64,000 bases of DNA from Gigaspora rosea (Eukaryota; Glomeromycota; Glomeromycetes; Diversisporales; Gigasporaceae). The notes beneath the pieces were generated by a model. That model was not told the DNA's origin and searched no databases. It saw nothing but the letters and a program-made list of their open reading frames with translations. Each line of letters begins with the position of its first letter. The stretch's first letter is position 1. The DNA lies in the NCBI GenBank assembly GCA_003550325.1, contig QKWP01002103.1, forward strand, positions 1 through 64,000, given 5' to 3'. Below are positions 43,960 through 53,789 of this stretch, one piece after another. The position numbers and the translations under genes are program-made.

Positions 43960-45990
43960 AATAATCATTGTAATTCTATTTTTCTTTCTACCTGGTTGTT
44001 GCATGCAGTAATGATTTGAAATGGTATAATTTATTTGTATTATGATAATTATTCAATATTACAAATTGCGAAGCTCCTTTATATTAGTAAAAGTTTGGTA
44101 AAAAAAGTGTTACGAATTTATAAAAAATGGGAAACTGTAACTAATCCTTGGTGACAAGTACCTGGATGGCAAAAAATGTTTAATCGAATTGACATGAATG
44201 TGGGTGAAAGTATTTATTACACTTATATTATTATTTTTTTTTCTTTACCAGGCATTATCTCCTGGGACGCCAAGTAGGTGTACTTTATTATCTTTAACCA
44301 TTTAATTACGGCTATGATCAGCCTTAGTACATGATTTTACATATCCTATTTTACTTTAACTACTTATAGGCTGTCTGTACCTCCCTTATTCCATACTCGG
44401 TCTTCCTGGATACACCCTCATTTTTACCATGCCCATCCGGCAGTGTTGTCAGTTTCAGCTTCTTACAGTCTTCCTGGTTTTCCGCTTCATGTCCAGTCCA
44501 CAAAAATCTTTTCCCAATGCCCCACTCGGTACTAACATTCTGACATCCTACTTGAAGCAGCCTTTAGTCCAGTCTCCGGTAGTCTGTTCCAGCGACCCTA
44601 ACCGGTACTTCCTTTCCATTCTACCTTCTCAAAGATACCATACTAGCCTTCTCAAAGTTTCGGTCTTCCTTCCGTTTTGGGTGGGGGCAGGTCCTTCTGA
44701 GCTCGGATCCTGCAATTTCTTTCTTTTATTTGGGTGGTACAACTTGCTTTTTTCGTTCTTAAACCAGGCTCTCTCAATGTTTACGTCATTTGTTGATGGA
44801 TTATGCCTTTTCTGTTTGTCCCCGATTCTGTAGCTATGCCAGTAACTGCTTGATTATTTCCAATCGTGGCCCTGACAGAGTTTCTGTCGCTCTTTGAACT
44901 TGAACCACGACCTTGTGATTGTGCCCGGAGTGCTAACCATTGCACTATCGACCTAGGGCTATCACTTATATTATTTATATTAGCAACTTCTTTAGAACTT
45001 ATATTAAATAATAAATATTGCAAAATATTATTCAAGAAAATCCAAGCTTATATCTTGATAAAATTGTTTTGCAAATGGAAGCTTGAACTGGCAAAAATGG
45101 TTCAATTTCTACTATGTAGCGTTTATTAGCTTACTGTAGAATAACATGAAATAAGGTATTAATTTTATTTATACAAATATACAAGTACATTTTATTTTAG
45201 CAACATAAGGAGTCAAAGAGTGCAATAAACTACTTTGTAGTACCTTTATGGCACATATTGGATCTCAATATACAAGTGATCAATTAGTGTTTTTAGATGA
45301 ATCTTATAACTATCAATAGAGGATATGGTTAGTATATGGTTATTCTCAAATGAATACAGTACAAAAGCTATTAAAAAATTGTGGTTTTTCATAGTAAACA
45401 TTATACAATCTTACCTGCATCTACTTTAGATCGTATTATAGCTATTAGTATTTTAGAAAATAGTTGTACAAAAAAACTTTAAAGAATTCGTAATTCGTAA
45501 TTACTCAAGTAGTATGAATTGGATTTTACGCTAAATTATTTTTTTATACAAATAATAAAAACTAATTTTAATTATTTTTTAGCTATTACAGAAGAATACA
45601 TTTCTATATGCAAGAAGTGGTTTAATACTTGATAATACAAGAATACATCATTATGATGAATTACTTAAATTTTTAAATGCATTTAGCATATAGATAAAAT
45701 TTTTTCCCCTTATTTGCCTGACCTTAAACCTAATAGAGTTGGCATTTTTATCTATAAAAAGCTATTTAAAAAGATATCAATATTTTGTAAAAAGTTGTTC
45801 AGATCATAAATATCCATTGTTAGTTGCATGTTTTCAAATTACCTCTTCACAGTCTAGTAGTTTTTTTAATGCAGCAGGCTATAAGTACCATAAGCTACCA
45901 TATAAACAACTCCCACAAATTATTTTTTTTTTTTACTAATTAATTTTTTTGGTGGAATATACCAGACCCGGGTTGTTTATACAGCAGTTT
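43960..45990 (+). pseudogene. Tc1/IS630-like transposase, copy B, with SINE insertion
   Basis: Same protein as copy A: LQIAKLLYISKSLVKKVLRI (about 44060-44120), then NPSLYLDKIVLQMEA-like (about 45040). KESKSAINYFVVPLWHILDL precedes VFLDES (about 45287). The second Asp is LDNTRIHHYDELLKFLNAF (about 45625-45680), followed by a degraded NPIE (NPNRVGIFIYK) and YLKRYQYFVKSCSDHKYPLL (about 45750-45815). Copy B keeps the C-terminal part better than copy A, but is broken by stops and by the SINE at 44231-44962. Confidence 0.8.
44231..44962 (-). mobile_element. tRNA-headed SINE, about 730 bp
   Basis: On the minus strand it begins GCCCTAGGTCGATAGTGC. It has an A-box-like TAGTGCAATGG (about 44948-44938) and a B-box-like GGTTCAAGTTC (about 44907-44897), spaced as in a tRNA. 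It ends in an A-rich tail (AAAGAAAAAAAAATAA; T run at 44231-44242 on the plus strand). Exact 11-bp duplications CACTTATATTA flank it (44220-44230 and 44963-44973). The sister locus in copy A has a single CACTTATATTA with no insert. The body is more G+C-rich than its surroundings and has no convincing ORF. SINEs depend on a LINE partner, which is not seen here. Confidence 0.85.
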
Positions 45991-46648
45991 ATGGTAGATG
46001 TTTTCTCAACAGATAATATATTATTTGATATACAAAATAAATTGTAGATTTTAGTATATTTACGAAGAGCTTGCTGTTTGCCAATAGTCTCTACAACACA
46101 TTTTTCAAAGTCATTATTTGACAACTTAGAAAGCAATTATAGTAATTTTTGCTATTCAAATTTTAATAAAAATCCTTAATAATAGTTTTTAGTATCTTTA
46201 CATTTATCTATATATTTTAAAAAATCTTTTATAGTAGATTTAATAGTTGGTTGTAATAGTAATTGAATAGGTAATTGAAAAGGTGATCCATAAATTTGTA
46301 GAGAAAAATATGACATATATGGATTATAAAATAGAGGTAAAATATAATACTGCCCTGGATAGATTAACTATTATAAAAAATTTGAATGGTGTATTACATT
46401 AGAATTTGGTACTGTAATAGTGCTAAAGGTTGAATGATGCTAAAAGTAAAGGTAAAGGTACTTGTAATAACATTGGAGATGATAATGCTAAAGATGATGA
46501 TGCTAAAGATAAAAATAATGTTGATAATCAATCATCTTTTTTGATTGATGTTTGATACAAATAATGGATGTATAGGTAGTTCAGTTGGTAATGCTATCAC
46601 CATACTCTTTATATAAAAATAAAAAAATTATAATCTATATTTTTTAAA

Positions 46649-47230
46649 GGGAATTACTATTTCCACCATGGTATTTTGCTATTTCTACCATAGTTATACA
46701 AGATTTTCTATTTTTAGAATTCAAAATAATATATACACTTATGTTACACAAAGGCCCAGTGCACTGTTTTTACAAAAATAAGTTTTGGTTGCGCACCGCT
46801 AATATTATATAATGTTACACAAGTCTTATTTTGGTAACCTAACCCTGGTTCGGCCGGCATTAAGCTTAATGCAGGTGGGCACTATCATGATAATGCCCCT
46901 GGCGGGTTAGACATAATTCTGGCCCACTCTAACCCTAAATCTAGGTTCAAAGCAACATTCAATCACAGTACATATACTGGTTATACAACATATGCATGTA
47001 CGTTACACAAAGGCCCAGTGCATTGTTTTCACAAAAATAATTTTTGGTTACATACTATTAATATTATATAATGTTACACAAGTCTTGTATTGGTAACTTA
47101 AATCAAGTTGAATCAATTGAAGATAATTAAAATTATAATATACAATATTATATTAAAATCTAAAAATAGAAACTTTTTGTGTAACTATGGTGGAAATAGC
47201 AAAATACCATGGTGGAAATAGGCATTCACT
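46649..47230. mobile_element. 582-bp MITE with 10-bp target duplication
   Basis: Arms of about 70 bp include CTATTTCCACCATGGTATTT and its exact complement. ATTTTTTAAA stands on both sides (46639-46648, 47231-47240). A 9-11-bp duplication fits the Mutator-like superfamily. Inside are two direct copies of a 95-bp block (TTACACAAAGGCCCAGTGCA at 46744 and 47005), a G+C-richer middle and telomere-like CTAACCCT words. No ORF. Confidence 0.75.
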
Positions 47231-48924
47231 ATTTTTTAAAATTCATTATATAATTTTTTCATATCAGCAGAAGCATGATAGAAAGTCGTTTTGATTGGCC
47301 AACGTGATACAATTGTTGTAGATCATTATACAAATTATTTATATTAGTTTTAGGTACTCCCTATATGAAAACGTAATTATCTATATGACAAGTGGCTAAG
47401 CACGTTACCTATGGTCAAATAATTTTCAGAAAACATTGGTCTTTCGCTTTACTAGCAGTTAGCGAATTTAATCCCATATAATTCCATTCCCGGAAAACTT
47501 TTACTAGTGGCGTATTTTTGCTAATAGTCTAACAGTATAGTTAAGTAGGCTCGTGAAGTTTATTTTATTTTCTTTTTCTTTTTTGGTTTTTTTTTCAAAA
47601 GCATTATTTCAACAGCTAATACACAGTCTTAAAACTTGTAATCAAGAGAATATAGGTGATTACAAGAAAAATCTGAATTTGTGAAAAATAAGAACTTCAC
47701 GGGAAAATAAATTTGTATAAGGCGTAAAGACTGACAAATATGAAAAAGAGCATTGAACAGTAATTGAAGTTGGCTTTTGTAGTATTACTCCAGCTAATAC
47801 TGTAATATAGTTTGAAATAATATAGCAGATAGTAGTGATTAGCAAATAATGGCGTAATTGGTTATTTTCAAGCATTATCTTCGTTGTAATCAACTAGTGA
47901 CCGAAATGATGCTTATTTAATATAATCAATTAAAATATAGATCGTAATTGGTACTTGTGTAGTTTTTATTTATCAAATATAATCATCGAAAATTAATAAA
48001 AAAAATAAATGAATAAAAAGAATAAAAGTTAATTAAGTGTGGAGTACGTCAGTTCAGAATCTACTAGTTTTTTGCCAAATAAAAAAATTATTGATGAAAT
48101 AGTTAAATCAGTTGTCATCTAGGAGATGGTATGCATCTGAAATTTTTTTTAGGCTTCCTCATATCTTTTATAAAACTTTTAGTAAGAAATAATACTGTGT
48201 AATTCGTTGACATTAATAATGAGGATCTGACAGTTTGTTGAATGGTCTCCTTGGATACTCGATTAATTGCCGGCCAGGGATAAAAAAAAATGGTATGTTG
48301 TAAAATAGTTGTAAATTGAAATTAATATTTTTACTAATAGAAATTTTGAACTATATAATAAATTGACTTATCGAAAGTATCATTCGGATTTTTCTTGTAA
48401 TTACCTATGTCAAGTTTTTATTATATTAGCTATTGAAATAACGCTTTTGAAAAAAAAAACTTAAAAAAAATAAAATAAAATAAATTTCACGAGCCTACTT
48501 AAGGGGAGTGCCATTTATCGCCTGATTTTTTAGGTAGGTGGGGGGTAGAGCAATTATCAGGTCTTATATAATATAATATATATAATATATATAAATATAT
48601 ATTATTATTTATATATAATGAAGGGAATTCTTTGAATTCTTTTGAAGGCTATATTTTTAATATTAAATAACTTTTGATCCACCAGTCCATTTTTGATGAT
48701 TTAACTACCAAAATGTTCGCCTTAGTGAGCCGAGTCTAACAAGCCTAAAATCACTAAATTCTAATTACAGGATCCAAAGATCAACAAAGATTTGTATTCT
48801 ATAAACAATTAATAATTAGATATGTCTAATTTGGTGCATCTAAGTTCTATGATGAATACCGCGTGCCATATCGATCAGAATCAGATTATTTTGGTACCAT
48901 TCGATTCGTCTCATTGAGAATAGT

Positions 48925-49085
48925 GCTCCTAGGTCCAGTCTGGGTCCGGTCCGGTCCAGGTCCGGTCTGGGATCAGACCAGACTCAGACTCTAAATTTTA
49001 CTAATTTCAGACTTCAGACCAAACTCAACTATGAGTCCGGTCTGGGTCTGGTCCGAAATCTGCAGACTGGTCTGGTCTGAATATA
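48925..49085. repeat. G+C-rich GGTCYGG array, left side
   Basis: Dense repeats of GGTCCGGTC and GGTCTGG words, later grading to CAGACTTCAGACC, in a surrounding of A/T-rich sequence. A shorter opposing array (CAGACCAGACCCAGACC) lies at 49945-50000. Together they look like the subterminal arrays of one more inserted element. Confidence 0.65.
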
Positions 49086-49102
49086 ATTATATGTATTTTT
49101 TG

Positions 49103-49922
49103 GCACTGAACAAGTTTACTTAGTGCATTTTGTTAGAATAAATTAGTAAAATTTTATGAATCATAAGATTTTATAGAATTTTATTAATAAAATTCTATAA
49201 AATCTTATAATACGCAAATTTTTATTAATTAATTCTAACAAAACGCACTAAGTAAACTTGTTCAGCACCTAAAAATGTATTAAAACGGCTGGTTTATTTT
49301 TATTTTACTTGAAATTTGGAGAAAAGATGCATAATTTTGGATTTTTGATCAAAAAAGTCAAATTTAAGCATCTTTTCTCCAAATTTCAAGTAAAATAAAA
49401 ACAACCCTGCCGATTTAATGTATTTTTAGGTGCTGAACAAGTTTACTTAGTGCATTTTGTTAGAATTAATTAATAAAAATTTGTGAATCATAAGATTTTA
49501 TAAAATTTTATTAATAAAATTCTATAAAATCTTATGATTCACAAAATTTTACTAATTAATTCTAACTTAATGCACTAAGTAAACTTGTTCAGCACCTAAA
49601 AATACATTAAATCGGCAGGGTTGTTTTTATTTTACTTGAAATTTGGAGAAAAGATGCATAATTTTGGATTTTTGATCAAAAAAGTCAAATTTAAGCATCT
49701 TTTCTCCAAATTTCAAGTAAAATAAAAACAAACCAGCCGTTTTAATACATTTTTAGGTGCTAAACAAGTTTACTTAGTGCATTTTGTTAGAATTAATTAA
49801 TAAAAATTTGCGAATTATAAGATTTTATAGAATTTTATTAATAAAATTCTATAAAAACTTATGATTCATAAAATTTTACTAATTTATTCTAACAAAATGC
49901 ACTAAGTAAACTTGTTCAGCAC
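49103..49922. repeat. Alternating array of five palindromes (P1-P2-P1-P2-P1)
   Basis: P1 (49103-49268, 49428-49596, 49756-49922) is a 165-bp palindrome whose ends read GTGCTGAACAAGTTTACTTA. P2 (49285-49412, 49612-49742) is a 130-bp palindrome with TTACTTGAAATTTGGAG arms. The two P2 copies are in opposite orientation (outer ends ACGGCTGG and CTGCCGAT), so the five blocks together form a larger palindrome centred on the middle P1 (about 49512). No ORF. Confidence 0.88.
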
Positions 49923-50540
49923 CAAAAAATACATATAAATATATTCAGACTCAGACCAGTCTGCAGACTTCAGACCAGACCCAGACCAGACTCAGACTTG
50001 ACTAAAAAGTCTGATAAAAAATAGTAATTTTAAAAATTACTATTAAAATTACACAAAAGTTGAACGATCTTGGGATCCTGTGATTGGATTTTGATGATTT
50101 TGGGCTTGTTAGAATCGTCTCACTGAGACGAACATTTTGGTAGTTGAATCGTCCAAAATAGACCAGTAGAACAAAAGTTATCCAATTTTTAATATATATA
50201 TATATATATTATTAAATTTTAACCAATCAAATGCTTAGAAAAATTATCAGGTGGGGGGTAGGGGGGTCAGCTACTTAGTGAAACCCTAATCAGGTGATTT
50301 CTGGTACTCCCCTAACTATACTGTTAGACTCTGTTAGACTATTAGCAAAAATACGCCACTAGTAAAAGTTTTCCGGGAATGGAATTATATGGGATTAAAT
50401 TCGCTAACTGCTAGTAAAGCGAAAGACCAACATTTTCTGAAAATTATTTGACCATAGGTAACGTGCTTAGCCACTTGTCATATGGATGATTACGTTTTCA
50501 TATAGGGAGTACTCTAAAACTAATATAAATAATTTGTGTA

Positions 50541-50837
50541 ATGATCTACATCAATTGTATCACGTTGGCCAATCAAACCGACTTTCCATCATGCTATCAG
50601 CAGATCGACGTAATTGGGTCTTTTTTCGATAAACTGTTACACAAAAATTTGCTCCTAAGTAACGTTGAAAAACTAACAAACGAAGTACTTGTTACAACTA
50701 ACAAAAGAGTCTTTTTGACGCCTAGACAAGTTAAAAAACCAATAAAACTTGGTAAAAGAGCTATGCTAAGCTGTAGAAAGAAGTACTTTTATCGTTTGTT
50801 GAAATATTCGGGTATTTTAGGATGGGTTGGGCATTGA
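50541..50837 (+). CDS. Hypothetical 98-aa ORF, unknown, in mobile DNA
   Basis: The first 25 codons lie in the MULE arm and its duplication; the rest reads DVIGSFFDKLLHKNLLLSNV, then TNEVLVTTNKRVFLTPRQVK and GKRAMLSCRKKYFYRLLKYS. The second part is basic and not low-complexity, so it may be a fragment of a protein carried by the CATATCAGCAG-ended element, for example a transposase tail, but I recognise no motif. The fusion to the MULE arm is an accident of insertion, so the natural start is unknown. Confidence 0.25.
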   Translation: MIYINCITLANQTDFPSCYQQIDVIGSFFDKLLHKNLLLSNVEKLTNEVLVTTNKRVFLTPRQVKKPIKLGKRAMLSCRKKYFYRLLKYSGILGWVGH

Positions 50838-50921
50838 GAAATGGGTTGGTAACTATCAAGGGTAAATTCGGAAGCTAATTTTTCAAAAAAATAGCCTTTT
50901 TAATATACTTTTGGTTTATAA

Positions 50922-51140
50922 TTTTTTTTTTTTTTTTTATTTATTTATTAATGTCAAATACAGAAATAGGATAGTAAGTTACAACTATATCAGGATGATA
51001 TATAAAGAAATACTATATTTAAAATTTCTAACTAATCATCTAATGATCTATGCAATAGGGCAAGCCTATCACTTGCAGTCAGGGCTAACCATTAAACTGC
51101 TACAGAAAGAAGATGTGACATTTCACCTCATACTTTTCTA
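50922..51140 (-). mobile_element. Short SINE-like sequence
   Basis: On the minus strand a tRNA-like stretch (TGTAGCAGTTTAATGGTTAG, A-box-like, about 51103-51084) is followed about 130 bp later by a run of 17-19 A (T run at about 50921-50938 on the plus strand). The A box and tail fit a SINE, but I see no good B box and no target duplication. Confidence 0.35.
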
Positions 51141-51762
51141 TTTTAAACTAAATAGTTAAATTTTTAGTTTAAGAAGGCTAGAGAAAACCAAAAATAGCAA
51201 AAAAATTTAGATATTAGTGAAAAATAGATAAGATATTGTAATTTTGTGAGTACCATTTAAGTATATATAGGTCTAAGTCATAGTTTGATTGAGGTAGTAG
51301 TTGGGTAGTATTAATAGTACTTTGAGGAAAGTATATTTTTTTGTTTCTAGTTTTGTAATTAATTTTTCGTGCAGATTTCCAATTGTGTTGGATTATATTT
51401 CTTGGTGTCCAGATCTCTTTTATGAACCAATCTAATAGATTGTTGGATAGTTTGGCTTATAATTAAATACATGAATTTCATAATTTTTTACATACTTAAT
51501 TATAAATACAAAGCTGGTTAAAAAGGGCGTTTTTGTGAAAATTCGCTTTGTAATAAATTTTCGCATAAAATTTTTTTGATAATCCTTGATTATGATTGGT
51601 CGAGCTGACATGTTACACCGATCTGCTGATATGTTTTACAATTTCAGATGCCCAAATTGAAAGCATCATAAATGTAATTTCAATATAATTTTCCTTAGCA
51701 CTATCTTTATCCAAACAAGATCAGTTATGAATTAGACAGTAATTTTCTTTATAAATATTTAA

Positions 51763-52131
51763 GGGTAGGGTGAACGTAGATCATTTATCATATGATTTTA
51801 GTGGTACAATGAGATTTATATAGAAAATAAAAATGTGCTACAAATAAAACTTTTTACCGTTGTTATTAATTTAGCCAAAAATTTTATAATATGTAGTACA
51901 AAATACTTTTTTTATAATAGTAAAATTTTAATAAATATAGTATTTGAAAAAATTATACTTCTATATGTCGTAAAGTTTTCCTAAGTCAGCTCAAATTTTC
52001 CTTAGTTACACAAAAATGATTAATTCGGATTGGTTAAATCTATGTTGTTTACAATCGTAATTGGTCGATCACCTGATTTCATATGATCACAACGTGATCA
52101 CTATTAAAAATGATCTATGTTCACCCTACCC
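51763..52131. mobile_element. 369-bp TTAA-flanked MITE, intact copy
   Basis: GGGTAGGGTGAACGTAGATC and its complement TGATCTATGTTCACCCTACCC-type end (one mismatch), with TTAA on both sides (51759-51762, 52132-52135). Right half has two CCAAT boxes (GATTGGTT, AATTGGTCGATCAC). TTAA duplications are the mark of piggyBac-type elements. Copy A of the cassette lacks it near 24263. Confidence 0.88.
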
Positions 52132-53005
52132 TTAACCCATTTTTTTGCTATTAATGATTCACTTGGTGACAAATTTGAAGCTTTAGTGATAGAATTATTG
52201 TTTTTAAAATTTCTATTGATATCATTATCTAAAGCATTGTTTAGCTCAATATCCTAAAAACATATAAAGTATTATATATAGTATATATTTAGTTATTTAT
52301 ATATATATACAATAAAATTGTAATACATATTAATATTGATACTTACTGTTATACTTTGCTTTGAAGTTGAACCAATAAATGTTATAAAAAAAGCTATGCC
52401 AATATTTTAAAAAGTATATTTCCAGTAATCAGCTTGAAATTTTTAAAATCATGATTATACTAATTAAGTACCAGCTTTCATAGCCTTTTTAGATTTAAAT
52501 ACAACATAGTAACTGCCTGGTTCAATTGGGTTTCTTTTTATTAAGCTTCAATATTTTGATGAATTTCTAAAAACAATTTATTAACCATGGATATTTTAGA
52601 TATATACCACTTTGCTAGAAGAGTAGTACCATTTTCTAATTATATTCATATTCTTCCTTTTTATCAGACAAAAACTTATTATTACTATATTCATAATTAT
52701 CATATTTATTTTGAGTATAGCCTTCTTTAGTAAATTTATAATTATCACATTCATTGACTATAACCTTTCTCAGTAAACTTATAATCATTATATTTGTTTT
52801 GATTATAATCTTCTTTAGTAAATTCATAATTATCATATTTATTTTGAATATAACCTTTTTTAGTAAATTCTCACTTATTTTTTCTTCAAACTCAATAGTA
52901 TTATTATCTAAAATGGTAAGATCAAATAATTCAAGCTCTGAAAAATTATTAGTAGTTGTAATCACAGAATTTGATAAGTTGTGGTTGACTGAAAACAACA
53001 TTTGA

Positions 53006-53766
53006 TTTTATACTCAGAATTATCAAATTTTTAATAATTTTTTCAAACGTTGAACGAATATTTCTCAATAACAGCATGATCAATTTCGATGTTTAGAATT
53101 TTCAAAGGCTCAAATAACATTTTTTTTATAATATATAGTTGAAAGTAGGTGGGTTTACAGTGATAGAAGTTATTTTGCAGGTCATTATTTTTTCATATTA
53201 ATTGGAAAAACTCTATTGTACAGCCAAACCTTCAGGTACTGTATTGGAAAAATGAAAACCAAGAGAAATTTTGGAAAGTTTTATTTATAAGCAAAATTAA
53301 AGAATTTTCAGAGGTCACACTAAGTTAAAAGCGGTGAAAAATAATTAAATTATATAACGATAATATCTAAATAGTCATATTAAAACACCCCGGCCCATAA
53401 AACATCATGTTTTTTTTTTGCTAAATTAGAATTTAAAGTTGAAAGAACTGTATAAACATTGTAAAAAACATTGGCAAATTTTATAGTCATGATATGATCA
53501 TGTTCCGAATTACCGAATTACGCCGATATGTCAAACTTGTATGTTGTTACGTTAATAAAGTAATTAATTATTGTTAATATAAAACACTAAAATAATCATA
53601 AAGATTATTTTTGAATTAAAATTTGCCGATTGAGTATTAACGTGAATTATTCGCAAAATTCATGGTCTACAATAATTTTTCGTGAATATAAAAAACGTTT
53701 AATGAATTTAAAAAAAAGATTTTAATTAAAATAATTGGCTAATTCGATATTTAATCAAAAAATAAG
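53006..53766. other. Spacer, no gene seen
   Basis: Only A/T-rich sequence with a CCCCGGCCC patch near 53389. No frame or repeat supported. Confidence 0.5.
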
Positions 53767-53789
53767 GACACAGTGTGTCCTGGTCAGGG

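Larger units (their letters stand above)
48503..50312. mobile_element. 1.8-kb Harbinger-like element built of nested palindromes
   Basis: GGGGAGTGCCA at the left and TGGTACTCCCC at the right with TAA on both sides (48500-48502, 50313-50315). The ends match the 152-bp MITE at 61489 (GGG-AGTG-CA...ATCAGGTGAT). Moving inward, 48655-48785 pairs with 50062-50200, then GTCTGG-type arrays (48930-49080 and 49945-50000), then the palindrome array at 49103-49922. No coding sequence. The size, about twelve times the simple MITE, comes from this accretion. Confidence 0.8.
47272..50595. mobile_element. MULE-type element with 310-bp terminal inverted repeats
   Basis: Exact 9-bp duplications ATCAGCAGA flank it (47263-47271, 50596-50604). 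The left arm starts AGCATGATAGAAAGTCG, the right arm ends CGACTTTCCATCATGCT. The arms pair for about 310 bp through GTGGCTAAGCACGTTACC, CTAGTAAAAGTTTTCCGGG and AAGTAGGCTCGTGAA. Long arms with a 9-bp duplication are diagnostic of Mutator-like elements. The 850-bp core (about 47590-48440) has only a weak 77-codon hydrophobic frame on the minus strand and no transposase. Its right arm is split by the Harbinger-like element at 48503. Confidence 0.88.
47260..51638. mobile_element. Element with CATATCAGCAGATCG ends, itself invaded
   Basis: Left end CATATCAGCAGA (47260-47271) continues as TCGACGTAATTGGG at 50605 once the MULE-like insert is removed. The right end is CGATCTGCTGATATG (51624-51638), an exact 15-bp inverted match. 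Its own length is thus about 1.05 kb. It contains the ORF at 50541-50837 and a SINE-like repeat. Copy A of the cassette lacks it at about 24147. The superfamily is unclear because the target duplication is not clean. Confidence 0.65.
45936..53005 (-). pseudogene. SAM-domain family gene, cassette copy B, shattered by nested insertions
   Basis: Same order as copy A on the minus strand. It starts with NHNLSNSVITTTNNFSELEL (about 52970-52920), then 15-residue KYDNYEFTKEGYTQN repeats (52880-52640), GTTLLAKWYISKISMVNKLF (about 52620-52570) and SNLSPSESLI (about 52180). It resumes below 51640, then at 46600-46560, and the C-terminal SAM-like part is LSNNDFEKCVVETIGKQQAL (46130-46070). The 4.4-kb block 47260-51638, the 582-bp MITE at 46649 and the 369-bp MITE at 51763 interrupt it. 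The first exon seen in copy A (MANIQETK) is absent. Confidence 0.55.

Noticed and set aside
44429-44833. 134-codon open frame on the plus strand
   Set aside because: It lies antisense within the SINE; the body is G+C-richer, which lengthens chance frames. No domain seen.
44900-44960. Possible functional tRNA gene
   Set aside because: A and B boxes are present but the arms do not pair as a proper cloverleaf, and the sequence is the head of an inserted SINE with flanking duplications.
47660-47893. 77-codon hydrophobic frame on the minus strand inside the MULE-type element
   Set aside because: No motif, A/T-rich, and nothing upstream or downstream supports a gene; kept only as a remark.
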